Shown here piece by piece: positions 35,176 to 45,024 of a DNA stretch of 64,000 bases. The stretch is from Liriodendron chinense (Eukaryota; Streptophyta; Magnoliopsida; Magnoliales; Magnoliaceae). The translations under genes were made by a program, and so were the position numbers. The stretch lies in contig ML058469.1 of the NCBI GenBank assembly GCA_003013855.2, forward strand, positions 4,030,001 through 4,094,000, given 5' to 3'. Position 1 is the stretch's first letter. Each line of letters starts with the position of its first letter. The notes beneath the pieces are model-generated. The model saw only the letters and a list, made by a program, of their open reading frames with translations. It searched no databases and was not told the DNA's origin.

Positions 35176-38100
35176 GTGATAGACTCGGGAGCCTCGTTTC
35201 ATGCGACTCCACGCAGAGATTTCTTCACAAGCTACAAGTCAGGTGACTATGGGACAGTGAAGATGGGAAATTCTGGTGTTTCGAAGATCGTAGGGGTCGA
35301 TGATATTTGTTTGAAGACCGATGTGGGCTACACATTGGTTCTCAGGCATGTGAGACACATTCCAGACCTTCGCCTCAACTTGATGTCGATGGGAAGGTTG
35401 GATGATGATGGTTATGAAAGCCGGTTTATTGGTGGGCGCTGGAAGCTCATCAAGGGTTCGTTGATCGCTGCCAGAGGAAATAAGTGTTGCACTCTTTACA
35501 GGGCAAGTGTCAGTGTATGCAAGAGTGGATTGAACGCAGCAGAAGATTCACCTACTGACGTGTGGCACAGGTGTCTAGGCCACATGAGTGAAAAAGGGCT
35601 TCAGCTACTAGCAAAGAAGCAGCTCCTTCCAGACGTGACAGGTATACCTCTCAAAACCTGTATTGACTGTTTATCTGGGAAACAGCATAGAGTTTTTTTT
35701 GTTAAAACTGCTTCTCATACTAATAAAGTACATGCATTAGATTTGGTTTACTCTGATGTTTGTGGTCCTATGAGGACAAAAACCTTGGGTGGGGCATTGT
35801 ATTTTGTCACTTTTATAGATGATGCATCTAAGAGGGTTTGGGTGTATGCTTTGAAATCCAAGGATGAGGTCTTTGGTGTGTTTAAACTGTTCCATGCTAT
35901 GGTCGAGAAGGAGACAGGCAAATCATTGAAGTGCATCCGCACTAACAATGGTGGTGAATATATAGGTGACTTCCACGAGTATTGCAAGTCACTAGGTATA
36001 CGGCATGAACAGTCGGTTCCCAAGACCCCCCAGCATAATGGTGTGGCTGAGCGAATGAATCGCACCATTGTAGAGAGAATCAGATGCATGTTATCCCATG
36101 CAAAGTTGCCCAAGATGTTCTGGGGAGAAGCAATGCACACGGCGGTGTACTTAATAAACAGGTCTCCATCAGCCCCGTTGAATGGAGAAGTACCTGAGAA
36201 GGTGTGGACTGGACATGATCTATCGTACAGTCATCTCAGGGTGTTTGGATGCAGGGCATCCGTTCACGTACCAAAGGATGAGAGGTCCAAGCTCGATAAT
36301 GAAGATCAGGCAGTGTGTGTTCTTAGGGTACGGTGATGAAAAGTTCGGTTACAGGTTGTGGGATCCGACCGAGAAAAAGCTCGTCAAGAGCAGAGATGTG
36401 GTTTTCATTGAAGATCAGTGTATAGAAGACATTGAAAAGCCAGAGAAGACCCAACCCAGTTCAGGTGAACTGGAAGACATGGATCCGGTTACTCCTCCCG
36501 TGGTGCCTGATGATGGGGGAGTACAGCAAGGTGCAGAGAATAAGGGAATCCCTACAGAAGATGGACAGGGGGAGCAACCCCAACTTGATCCACCTGTTGA
36601 GCCACAGGTGAGGAGGACATCAAGGGACAGACATCCATCCAAGAAGTACTCACCGCATGAGTACATTATGCTCACTGATGGGAGAGAGAGCCAGAAGACT
36701 ATTCTGAGGCCCTAACCGACGAGCATAAGGAGGAGTGGTTGAAAGCTATGCAAGAGGAGATGAAATCCTTGCATAAGAACCACACCTATGGCATGGTGAA
36801 ATTGCCTAAGGGCAAGAAAGCTCTGAGCAACAAGTGGATGTTCAGAAAGAAGAATGAGCAGAAGAATTCACAGACAAGGTACAAGGCCAGACTTGTGGTG
36901 AAAGGGTTTGGTCAAAGGAAAGGAATAGACTTCGAGGAGATATTCTCACCAGTGGTGAAGATGACATCCATACGGGTGTTGCTTGGATTGGCGGCTAGTA
37001 TGGATCTGGAGATAGAGTAGTTAGATGTTAAAACTGTCTTTCTCCATGGTGACCTGGAAGAAGAGATTTACATGCGCCAACCAGAAGGGTTCGAAGTCAA
37101 GGGCAAAGAGCATATGGTGTGCAGGCTTAGGAAGAGCTTATATGGGCTGAAGCAAGCTCCTAGGCAATGGTACAAGAAGTTCGACTCGTTCATGTTGAAG
37201 CATGGATATGACAGAACGGAGTCGGACCACTGTATGTTCACACGCAAGTTCTCAGACGGTGATTTCTTAGTTCTGCTATTGTACGTTGATGACATGCTCA
37301 TCATGGGAAAGGACATCAAGAAGATTGACAGGTGAAACAGGAGTTGGGCAAGTCGTTTGCGATGAAAGATTTAGGCCCGGCAAAACAGATCCTAGGAATG
37401 GAGATAACCTGTGACAGAAGCAGCAGGAAGCTTTGGTTGTCACAAGAGCGGTATATTGAGAAATTCCTATAGCAGTTCAACATGAATGCAATGAAGCTGG
37501 TCAGTACTCCACTGGATGGTCACTTCAAATTAAGCGACAACCAGTGTCCCAAGACGAAGGCGGAAGTGGAAGAGATGCGGAAGATACCCTACGCGTCAGC
37601 GGTAGGAAGTTTGATGTATGCTATGGTGTGTACGCGCCCAAACATATCATATGTGGTTGGGGTTGTCAGCCGATATCTTGCCAATCCTGGTAAAGAACAT
37701 TAGGCAGCGGTGAAGTGGATACTGCGGTATCTGAGAGGCTCATCCAGGTTGAGCCTATGCTATGGTGACGGAAAACCTGTGTTAGAAGGCTACACAGATT
37801 CAGATATAGCAGGTGACATAGACTCCAGGAAGTCTACATCAGGGTTCATGTTCACGTTTGCAGGGGGAGCGGTCTCTTGGCAGAGCAAGCTACAGAAGGT
37901 CGTAGCATTGTCGACGACAGAGGCCAAGTACATTGCAGTCACAGAAGCATGCAAAGAGATGCTTTGGATGAAGAGGTTCCTATAGGAACTCAGCCTGAAG
38001 CAGGAGGAGCACGTGGTCTATTGCGATAGCCAAAGTGCTATACACTTGAGCAAGAATCCAAGTCAGCATTCCAAGTCGAAGCACATAGAGATTCGGTATC

Positions 38101-38255
38101 ACTAGATCAGGGATACTTTGGAACAGAAGGTGTTACAGCTTGAGAAGGTCCATACGGACGATAACGGGTCAGACATAATGACCAAGGCTTTGCTCAAGGG
38201 CAAGTTTGAGGTTTATAGAAACCTGGCAGGCTTGAAGAAGGCGAATTTCTCCTGA
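35176..38255 (+). pseudogene. Copia pol (element 3): protease, integrase, reverse transcriptase, RNase H
   Basis: Protease begins at 35179 with IDSGASFHATP (catalytic D-S-G-A). The pre-integrase zinc region has WHRCLGHMSEKGL and CIDCLSGKQHR. The integrase core shows LVYSDVCGPM, FIDDA and NGGEY, then HEQSVPKTPQHNGVAERMNR. After a frameshift near 36330 come GYRLWDPTEKK, the linker, then reverse transcriptase with RYKARLVVKGFGQ, EEIFSPVVKM, GLKQAPRQWYKKF and LLLYVDDMLIMGKD. RNase H has SWQSKLQKVVALSTTEAKYIA and YCDSQSAIHLSKN. TAG stops at 37018, 37470, 37701, 37983 and 38103 and a frameshift at 37332 inactivate it. The order integrase before reverse transcriptase defines Ty1/copia. Confidence 0.95.
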
Positions 38256-38261
38256 GTCAGA

Positions 38262-38273
38262 AAGGGGGAGATT
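38262..38273 (+). promoter_or_regulatory. Polypurine tract of copia element 3
   Basis: AAGGGGGAGATT lies immediately before the 3' LTR. Confidence 0.85.
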
Positions 38274-39061
38274 TGATGGGATTTCCTCCTCTTGGTGTGG
38301 TCGGGCGCCCGGACCAAATTGGGGCCGGGCGACCTAAATTCCATCAGAAGGGCAGCAATGCTACTGGACTGTTCTGACGACAGCTGGGCGCCCGACGGTC
38401 TGGTCACCGGGCGCCCGACCATAATTGGTCTGGGCGCCCGAAATTGGAATTTTTCCTGGTTTTCTCATTGAATGTTTTTGGGCCTAGCCGGGCGCCCGAC
38501 GGTCTAGTGACCGAGCGCACGACCCGGCGCGGACCGCTTGTACGCAGTTTCCTATTTGGGTTGCAACTCCTCCAGTTTCTTACTTAAGGAGTTTCAAAAC
38601 GAGATTAGGGTATCCCATTGTGTGGTTTGCACGTCCAAGGTAAGAAAGAGAGAAAAAGAGGAAGAGAGAAAGAGAAGAGAGAGAGAGAGGAAGCTTGTAG
38701 AAGGGAGAAGTTGCTTGAAGAGGGATTCTTCTGCGCAACCGTCGTCTCAGCACTTCTACGTCCTTGGGATCGGTGAGATCACTCCTCCTTTGTTATTCTC
38801 TTGTTGTTTATCCATCCCAAGTGGGTGAAGAAGGTTTGATCCAAGCGGTGTGTGCTTGAGATCAGTTGTAACAGTTCCCTGAGATAGTGGATTGTTGATA
38901 TGACTAGGTCCCGTGGTTTTTACCTCTTTTGAGGGTTTTCCACGTAAAAACTCCTTGTGTCTTGTGGCTGATGTTTATTCTTGATTATTGCATTATCGTA
39001 GTCCATAATTCTATTGCATTGGGGGGCGAGATTCGAAGGTTTGTGTGAAACGCACCCAACA
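38274..39061 (+). repeat. 3' LTR of copia element 3
   Basis: 788 bp, TGATGGGATTTCC...CGCACCCAACA. It lacks a GGGCGCCCG-containing segment found in the 5' LTR, and has a shorter GA run (38667-38690). Many differences from the 5' LTR are C/T or G/A, often at CpG. Confidence 0.93.
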
Positions 39062-39523
39062 CTTGTCACATAGATGGATTGAATTGCTGCTCCGACCTAT
39101 TTTCTGTAAATGATTTTGACAGTTCATATTATAAGAAATTGATCATATTAAAATAAGATTTGTCATATGGGCGTGGTATTTGCATGAAGACCCATGATAT
39201 TCGCATTGATCCTAATGAACGTCTAGATTAATGAATTCATTGTCCAACCACCACATTGCAACTAGGAGCACTGTAACTTTTAGTGCTCTAGGAGCACTGG
39301 AACATCTCTCAATTTTAAATACAAATGTAGTGAGAGCATAGATAAAAGAAATGAGATTACCCTCTTCTTCTTCTTCTTAAGCGCAACCTTTAAATCCACG
39401 AGGAAAGAGAAAATCTTCAAAAAAAGAGATAATAAAATTGAAATTATTGTCAAACGTGTGAATGAAGTCTATTTACAAAATGCCTTAATATGACTTATAT
39501 AAACTATGCACCTGTGTCTTGCC

Positions 39524-39564
39524 TGCTAGCCCAGCTGGAAGACGCCTAGGCATTTCAATAGTAG
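39524..39564 (+). repeat. SINE-like tRNA head, left half, split by the CACTA element
   Basis: GCTAGCCCAGCTGGAAGACG (A-box region of a tRNA) ends in the TAG target site at 39562-39564. The right half resumes at 54433. Joined across the single TAG it matches the copy at 28268-28345. Confidence 0.55.
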
Positions 39565-39690
39565 CACTACCAAAAAAGAGGCAAAGGCTACGGACTAGGT
39601 GGGTCTATAGCTAAGTATTTAATCCGTAGCTCATTTAGGACGGATTTAATCCACAGCCGAAGTGTGCTTTGCACCAAACTGTAGCTGAAA
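39565..39690 (+). repeat. CACTA 5' terminal repeat and subterminal motifs
   Basis: CACTAC terminus, then GGCTACGGACTA, AATCCGTAGCTC and GACGGATTTAATCC. Fewer and more diverged motifs than on the right side. Confidence 0.8.
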
Positions 39691-39696
39691 TCAGAT

Positions 39697-40003
39697 TGCC
39701 CCTTGGGGGCTTCGTGGGGCCCACACACAATGTATGTTTTTTTTTTTATCTAAGCCGTCCATCCATTTTAAAAGATCATTTTATATAATGGACCCTAAAA
39801 AAGGACAGATTGAGGGCTCTAGTGGACCACACTTTGGAAACAAAGGAGATTTTAATTGTTGACCATTGAAAATTTGTGGCGTGGTCCACTTGGGATTTCA
39901 ATAGTTTGTTTTATTTTGTTTCCCATAAATAGTCGTCCAAATTAATCGACGGCATGGATGAATTACATACATCACGGTGGGCCCCACAAAGCCCCTGAGA
40001 TGA
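39697..40003. mobile_element. Inverted-repeat element of the GTGGGCCCCAC family inside the CACTA
   Basis: The left arm GGGGCTTCGTGGGGCCCAC pairs with the right arm GTGGGCCCCACAAAGCCCC. ATGTATGT and GCCGTC also pair inside. About 300 bp, no coding. Confidence 0.7.
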
Positions 40004-40039
40004 CCGTAGGCCTCACCTTCTTTTATTTTCGTTTTTTTT

Positions 40040-40388
40040 TATTTTTTTACTTTTGCCCGCTGCTGCCAAAATGCCCTCCCGCTCGCCCGCTGCCCCCAAA
40101 ACATCTCCCACTCTCGGTCGTTCTCCCATTCTCCCTCTCACTCTCCCTCTCTCACTGCCATTCTCCATCTCTCCATCTCTCGCTGCCACTCTCCTTCTCA
40201 ATCTCAGTCTTCAGCCGTTCGGTCGCTCGATGAGAAGAGGGTTTGTTCCCGTCTGATAGAAAAAGAGGGTTTCTTCCCCAAATCCAGATCTGCTTCAGCC
40301 CTTTATCCGGTGATCCATCTGCTTCAGCCCTTTTTCCAGATCTCCACTCAGCCATATTTTATTCCTGCTGCAAGTACTGCTCTTAAGG
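40040..40388 (+). other. Promoter/first-exon-like pyrimidine-rich segment
   Basis: 40075-40210 is CT-rich (CTCTCCCTCTCTC-like), followed by a GA-G-GGTTT leader, and ends ...GCTCTTAAG|GTAAGATATGG, a good 5' splice site at 40389. This looks like a captured promoter and 5' untranslated exon of a plant gene. The assignment is inference from composition and the splice donor. Confidence 0.35.
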
Positions 40389-40567
40389 TAAGATATGGCG
40401 TCATTCTCCTCAGTAAAATCCCTCTGGTTTTTTTTTAATCTTTTGAAAGGTAACACTGGCAAGGATTGAAGCTTTGATCACTCACACACTATAGAGTCTC
40501 CAGCAGCGGGTAATGTAAAACTTCATCGGGAAACACTCGAGGAAGGATCGAGTGCTACCTACTGAGC

Positions 40568-41070
40568 ACTCAATTTCCATATGTGAGGCACACATGTATG
40601 GAATCCAGGCCTTTCATCTGTAGGTCCCTAGTGTACGTGGATGGGGAATCACATTGGGCGGGTGATCTTAGTTAGTGATTGGTGTGTTTTTAATGATCGT
40701 AAATGGACGGTTGGATGAAAGCCCAACTGATGGCTAGCATTCAGTGGGAAAATTCCACTGATTGAGCTAGATGCCATGAACTTATGCATGTATGCGAAGT
40801 AGAGTGGTTTACTACCTTTCAATCTTGATGGGAAAGGATAGAATGCTCAGTAACCTTTCAATCTTGATGGGAAAGGATAGAATGCTATTGAGCACTTGAT
40901 TTCCATACACGAGGCACACATGTACAGAATCCAGCCTTTCATCTGTAGGGCCCCAATGTGGATGGGGTGTACCAGAAAAATCACATTGGTTGGGCAATCT
41001 TAGGTAGTGATTGGAGGGCTCTTAATTATTGTAAATGGATGGCCGTATAAAAGTCCCAACTGATCTTAAA
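40568..41070. repeat. Direct duplication (~180 bp) with a 37-bp tandem between
   Basis: GAGGCACACATGTA..GAATCCAG and CATCTGTAGG...GTGGATGGGG, TCACATTGG..GGG and TAGTGATTGG occur at 40590-40700 and again at 40910-41020. Between them CTTTCAATCTTGATGGGAAA is repeated at 40818 and 40855. Confidence 0.8.
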
Positions 41071-41439
41071 TTTGTCTGGCTTCCCAACTGCTTTTTTCCA
41101 GTTTTATTCCTAGAGCTGTGCCAAATTTCTATTTGTTGTGCTGCTCTGCAAATTGAAAATCTTCCATTTCCTTTTCAACTCTCTGTTATTTTTTATTGTT
41201 TCCAATAACTATGGTTCTGGCCTTTATATTTGTTCAAGTAATCTGACGGAGTTTGATAAACAGTGCAAGCTCAATGTGCTATTCTTCATTATTAGTTCAA
41301 ATTACTTGCAATTCTGATGGCTTTACTTAATTATAAGCACACTGTTTTAGCTTTCATTTTATTTGAAGTTATTATATTTTATATTCCCGGTGGAATGATA
41401 ATAATGTTAATGATAATTTACATTGCTATGAATGCTAGG

Positions 41440-41908
41440 TCAACCGAGGAGGCACCTGCTAAAAAGAGGCTGGAGTGTCTTTGTAAGTTTCAAACAGCTC
41501 TTCGCAGGGGATGCATTTATTTTTCTCAGGTTTGATATCTTGATTGTCACTTTGCAATTTCGAGGCTTTTAAATGCGTTCATTGGATTACCCACTGATTT
41601 GCGGCTTGCAGAGGTGAAAATGGCGAACTTCGTGTTGAAAACGGTGGTTGCTACGATGCACTCCCCACTTTCGGAAAGGTTATCATCGTGCTACATGTGT
41701 TCATGGAACTTAGTTTGTTTGTTTTTTCATGTTTTTAATTTGAGCTATTTTATGTACAATGTGTTTGTGGGTACCTTTTTTGATAGACTACGCCACTGGC
41801 TACATCTTCGAGTACGACGACAAGCATCCGCTTGGGTCGGGGATCGGATTCAAGGAGAAAGATTCCCCCAATTTCCTCGATTCCTTCTACTCCAAGACCA
41901 AGGCTGTG
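41440..41908 (+). pseudogene. Captured exons of an unidentified plant gene
   Basis: Three exon-like blocks with consensus splice sites: about 41440-41480 (STEEAPAKKRLECL, donor GTAAGT); 41612-41678 (acceptor TTGCAG; GENGELRVENGG then CYDALPTFGK); and 41787-41908 (acceptor GATAG; YATGYIFEYDDKHPLGSG, then IGFKEKDSPNFLDSFYSK, donor GTAATT). The third block is GC-rich and codon-like amid AT-rich introns and carries no stop, so it is probably a genuine conserved exon. I do not recognise the protein. The blocks may not all come from one gene. Confidence 0.5.
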
Positions 41909-42828
41909 GTAATTTCCAGATCCAATGGATATGATTTGTTCTGTAATTTTTTAAGCATAGGACACGTGAGATAGTGTGAATTGCGATTTTTTCTTTTTGA
42001 CCTGATCTGGTTTTGGATTGTCTTCCCATGTTTAAGAAATGTGTAGATCTAGGTTTTGGAGATGGTATTTTATGCCTCATTTGTTTTTTCCTTTTGAATT
42101 TCACTAGAATTTCTTGCCTAATTTGAATTTCGAGGGGGAATCGACTTAGATGAGTTGTATGCATGCTTAGATGTGATGTGTGAATCCTTGAAGCATGAAT
42201 GCTGCTGTTGTGTTTTACTTGGTGGTGAATGTGGAGAGTAGACTTTTACCGTACATACATCCACCATTGCATCTTGCTAGTGATTTGTATCATTTTGTCT
42301 GCTTCTCATCAGTTGTGAATAAGGTTTGTAAGTAGTGATTAGTAAACTGGTTTTCTATATTTCATCTTAAATGTAAATGATCAATGGTTAGTTGTTCATA
42401 GGTAGTAGGATAAGCAACTTTTGAAACTCTTAGCTTGTAAGCTAGAAGTGAATCCATTCTTTTATAGTGGCAGCCCTGTGCTTTTTGCAGTGGCAAGGAG
42501 TTATGGGAACGCATGGAGAAGTTGTGCCAGAAGTTGTGCAAGTTCTTCTCATAAAATGAATGAATGGCATGAATAAGTTACACGCATCATAGTGGGACCC
42601 ACAAATTTAAGTCAGCTCTTTCCAAATTGATTTCCAAGGCAGAAATCCACACGACACGAATTTTCCAAGTTTAGCAAACACGGATGGAAGGTAATAATAA
42701 GTTATTTTCTTTCGCCTTTTGTATGGCTGATTTTCTTTCGCTTAGGGATGTTAATCATGTGAGTGATTGCATTTAAAAAAAAGGATGGTTTGTGTTGTCA
42801 CTTCTTATTTTCTATTATGTCATTCAAG

Positions 42829-42926
42829 AAGGATGGAGCCCATTACATGTTGCCATACAAAGTCGATGTAGTGATATAGCCAAAGTTTTGCTGGTCAATG
42901 GTGCAGATAAGACAAGAAGAAACAAG
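42829..42926 (+). pseudogene. Captured ankyrin-repeat exon (EMB506/AKRP-like)
   Basis: One exon encodes GWSPLHVAIQSRCSDIAKVL followed by LVNGADKTRRNK and ends at a GT donor (42927). The TPLHxAxxxxxxxIxxxLLxxGA pattern is an ankyrin repeat. The GADKTRR ending reminds me of the last repeat of the plastid EMB506/AKRP group, from memory only. Neighbouring repeats are not found, so it is an isolated fragment. It lies 0.9 kb after the unidentified exons and 2.1 kb before the kinase exons, on the same strand. Confidence 0.6.
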
Positions 42927-43984
42927 GTAGATTTGATAAATCATAGAAAAAAATCCACTCCTTGGGCTGGAAAAGTGTGTTTTTTTTTTTTCAATGGCTG
43001 ATATCACTGAAGTTCCTATTAGACTAAAACAGTTTGATGTTTTCCTTATGCTAATGATTGAAGATTAGTTTCTCTCAGGAATTGGTTGAGGAATACTTAT
43101 AGATCATCAGGTTGGAAGTATGCATAGTGTCAATGAACTTTGAATCTGTTGAAGCAGTGCCCATGTTTATGTTTTTCATGATTGATCTGATTGCAGATGG
43201 ACTGAAAATCTCCCTGAATCTGTCATTGGATTAGTGGCCTGGTCACACGCATATGTATTGGTCCATCCATTTTGGTCAGAATGTTCCTGACACATTTTTT
43301 TATTTTTTTTCTATTAGCTGTTTTTCATGTTTTTTCTGCCTTGATTCTGTTTTTCTGCTTTGATTCAGTTTTTTTTTCTTGGAGTTTTTGCTATTTGCCA
43401 TTTTGTTTTCATGTTTTTTCATATAAACCCGAAGAAGTTTTCAAATATCAACAAACCTTACATGCAGGAGATGTTGGCCCCAATTAGTTGGTATGAGGCT
43501 CAGATGATGATGATGATAATGAAATTTCTTGAGGGAAATGGTGTATAATGATTAGGGATATGCATTAGTGAGATGAATCCCACAGATTGCATGAATTTTG
43601 GGCCTTATCTATTTGTGTAATTGTCTCATCAACTCATCATTGGATTCATTACTCATATGTGGACTCATAATTGTAATTTTGTAATGATATTGTATGTTCA
43701 AACTCTTATGTATTAAAATTTTAGAGTCTGTCAGGTACTCAGTACTCAAGCAGCCTAACAGATAACATTTTACCAAAGAATGGTCTATTACAACATCAAA
43801 TACATGTTCAAAACCAAAAAAGAATACAAACTTGGGATGCTCACATTTTTTTTTTTTTTTGGGATTTTCCAACATTTATTTAGATTTTTTCCCAAGAGAA
43901 AAAATTATGGTTGTAACAGAGTGTGTATAGTGTTGACCAGCAAGCTGGATGGTATGCTGGCCAGGAATACGTTGGTTGTGACCA
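42927..43984 (+). other. No exon recognised
   Basis: AT-rich, intron-like DNA with long T runs (42977, 43300-43420, 43850). A T16 run at 43846 follows weak coding-like text, but no domain is visible. Confidence 0.4.
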
Positions 43985-44882
43985 ATGTTGTCAAATCGCA
44001 TATGCGATTGCGTTAGATCCGATTGCATATGGCTGTGCGCATATGCGATCGCATAAATTTTTGAACAACTTGGATCTCATAACTCGTGGCACCTAAAGGT
44101 TAGCCTACCTGTTGAACAACTTGGATCTTGCACAAAATTTCTGCATCCACACATGCTAACCGCTTGTGCTCGATGCATGGTTCCATACTAGTTTCTTTTT
44201 AACTCAAAGATGTCTTTGTTCTTTTCACTAAGTTTTTAATTTTTCTTCCAGTCTTTTTTTGTTTTCTTCTTCTGCTTCATGTGCCAGAGATGTCACCAGC
44301 ACACCACATCATGACTAGTTTGACCTTTTGTTTTATTCACGTTGCAATGATCATGAGCCACATTTTTTTGTTTCTGACTGTAGTTGATGCTTTCTGTTTT
44401 AATGAAGTTCTTTCTTTGCATGGAATAGCAGATAAATGACCTATTTGCTGTAAAGGTAGTCATCTAACGTATATGTTTTTATGGATTTGTTGAATTGGCG
44501 GGTAAAATTTCAGGCTTTTACCAATCCGATCATTGTTTTCATGAGCTTGTCATCTTGGTTGAAAATTCTATGTATCCTGTTTGCAGTAGGAATCCTTCAG
44601 AATGGCAAGCTTGCGGCAAAGCTGTCAGTGGAGGACACAAGATTTGGGTTTGGCAATTTCCAAGTGTGTAAGTTTTCCTCACCCAATGGTCTTTGTATCC
44701 TGGGGGATTAAATCCCAATGGTCACAAATATGGCCCTTGGGCCAGTATGCCATCACATAACCATGGCTTATGCGATTGCATAATCCTCTATGCAATCACA
44801 GGATGCCTAACACCTATAAAAATGCACATGCCACTGTCTGACCTCCCAAATGGCATATGCAATCGCATGTGACAACACTGCT
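43985..44882. mobile_element. Candidate element with GCATATGCGATCGC-rich ends
   Basis: GTTGTCAAATCGCATATGCG at 43986 is mirrored by CATATGCAATCGCATGTGAC at about 44856, continued by AACA. Several GCATATGCGATCGCATA-type palindromes lie inside both ends (44030, 44770). The middle (44480-44700) is T-rich without a recognised gene. Confidence 0.45.
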
Positions 44883-45024
44883 TGGGATTGTTGCAACTTT
44901 ATGGATGCTTGGCTTTTTTGAAAAACAATTTGGAAGGTTTATGTATGAGTGTGACTTGAGCAAATGTAAATAATTACATGTTTGATTGCAAGGTACTTAA
45001 TTATCTACCACAACATTTCTTCAG

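Larger units (their letters stand above)
33440..39061 (+). mobile_element. Ty1/copia element 3 (Tnt1/Tork-like), full length but degenerate
   Basis: Flanked by CTTGT at 33435-33439 and 39062-39066. It has a 5' LTR (33440-34255), a primer site, gag, pol, a purine tract and a 3' LTR (38274-39061). At 5622 bp it is the size of a complete copia element. The LTRs differ at many sites, mostly transitions, plus a deletion in the 3' copy, so the insertion is not recent. It has eight in-frame TAG stops and a few frameshifts. Confidence 0.95.
31196..39310. mobile_element. Candidate DNA transposon with ~60-bp terminal inverted repeats, interrupted by copia element 3
   Basis: 31196-31257 starts GAGAGATGTTCCAGTGCTC, and the reverse complement of 39249-39310 starts the same way; the match runs about 60 bp (GTGCTC.TAGAGCACTA.AAGT and GTGCTCCTAGTTGCA). 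Without copia element 3 (5.6 kb) the unit would be about 2.5 kb. I see no transposase. The target duplication is unresolved, so the superfamily is unknown. A pair of independent inverted copies of a smaller repeat is possible. Confidence 0.5.

Noticed and set aside
39958..40355. Overlapping plus- and minus-strand frames, Ser/Leu- or Arg/Glu-rich
   Set aside because: Compositional frames from a CT-rich segment. A promoter/5' UTR exon with a splice donor fits better.
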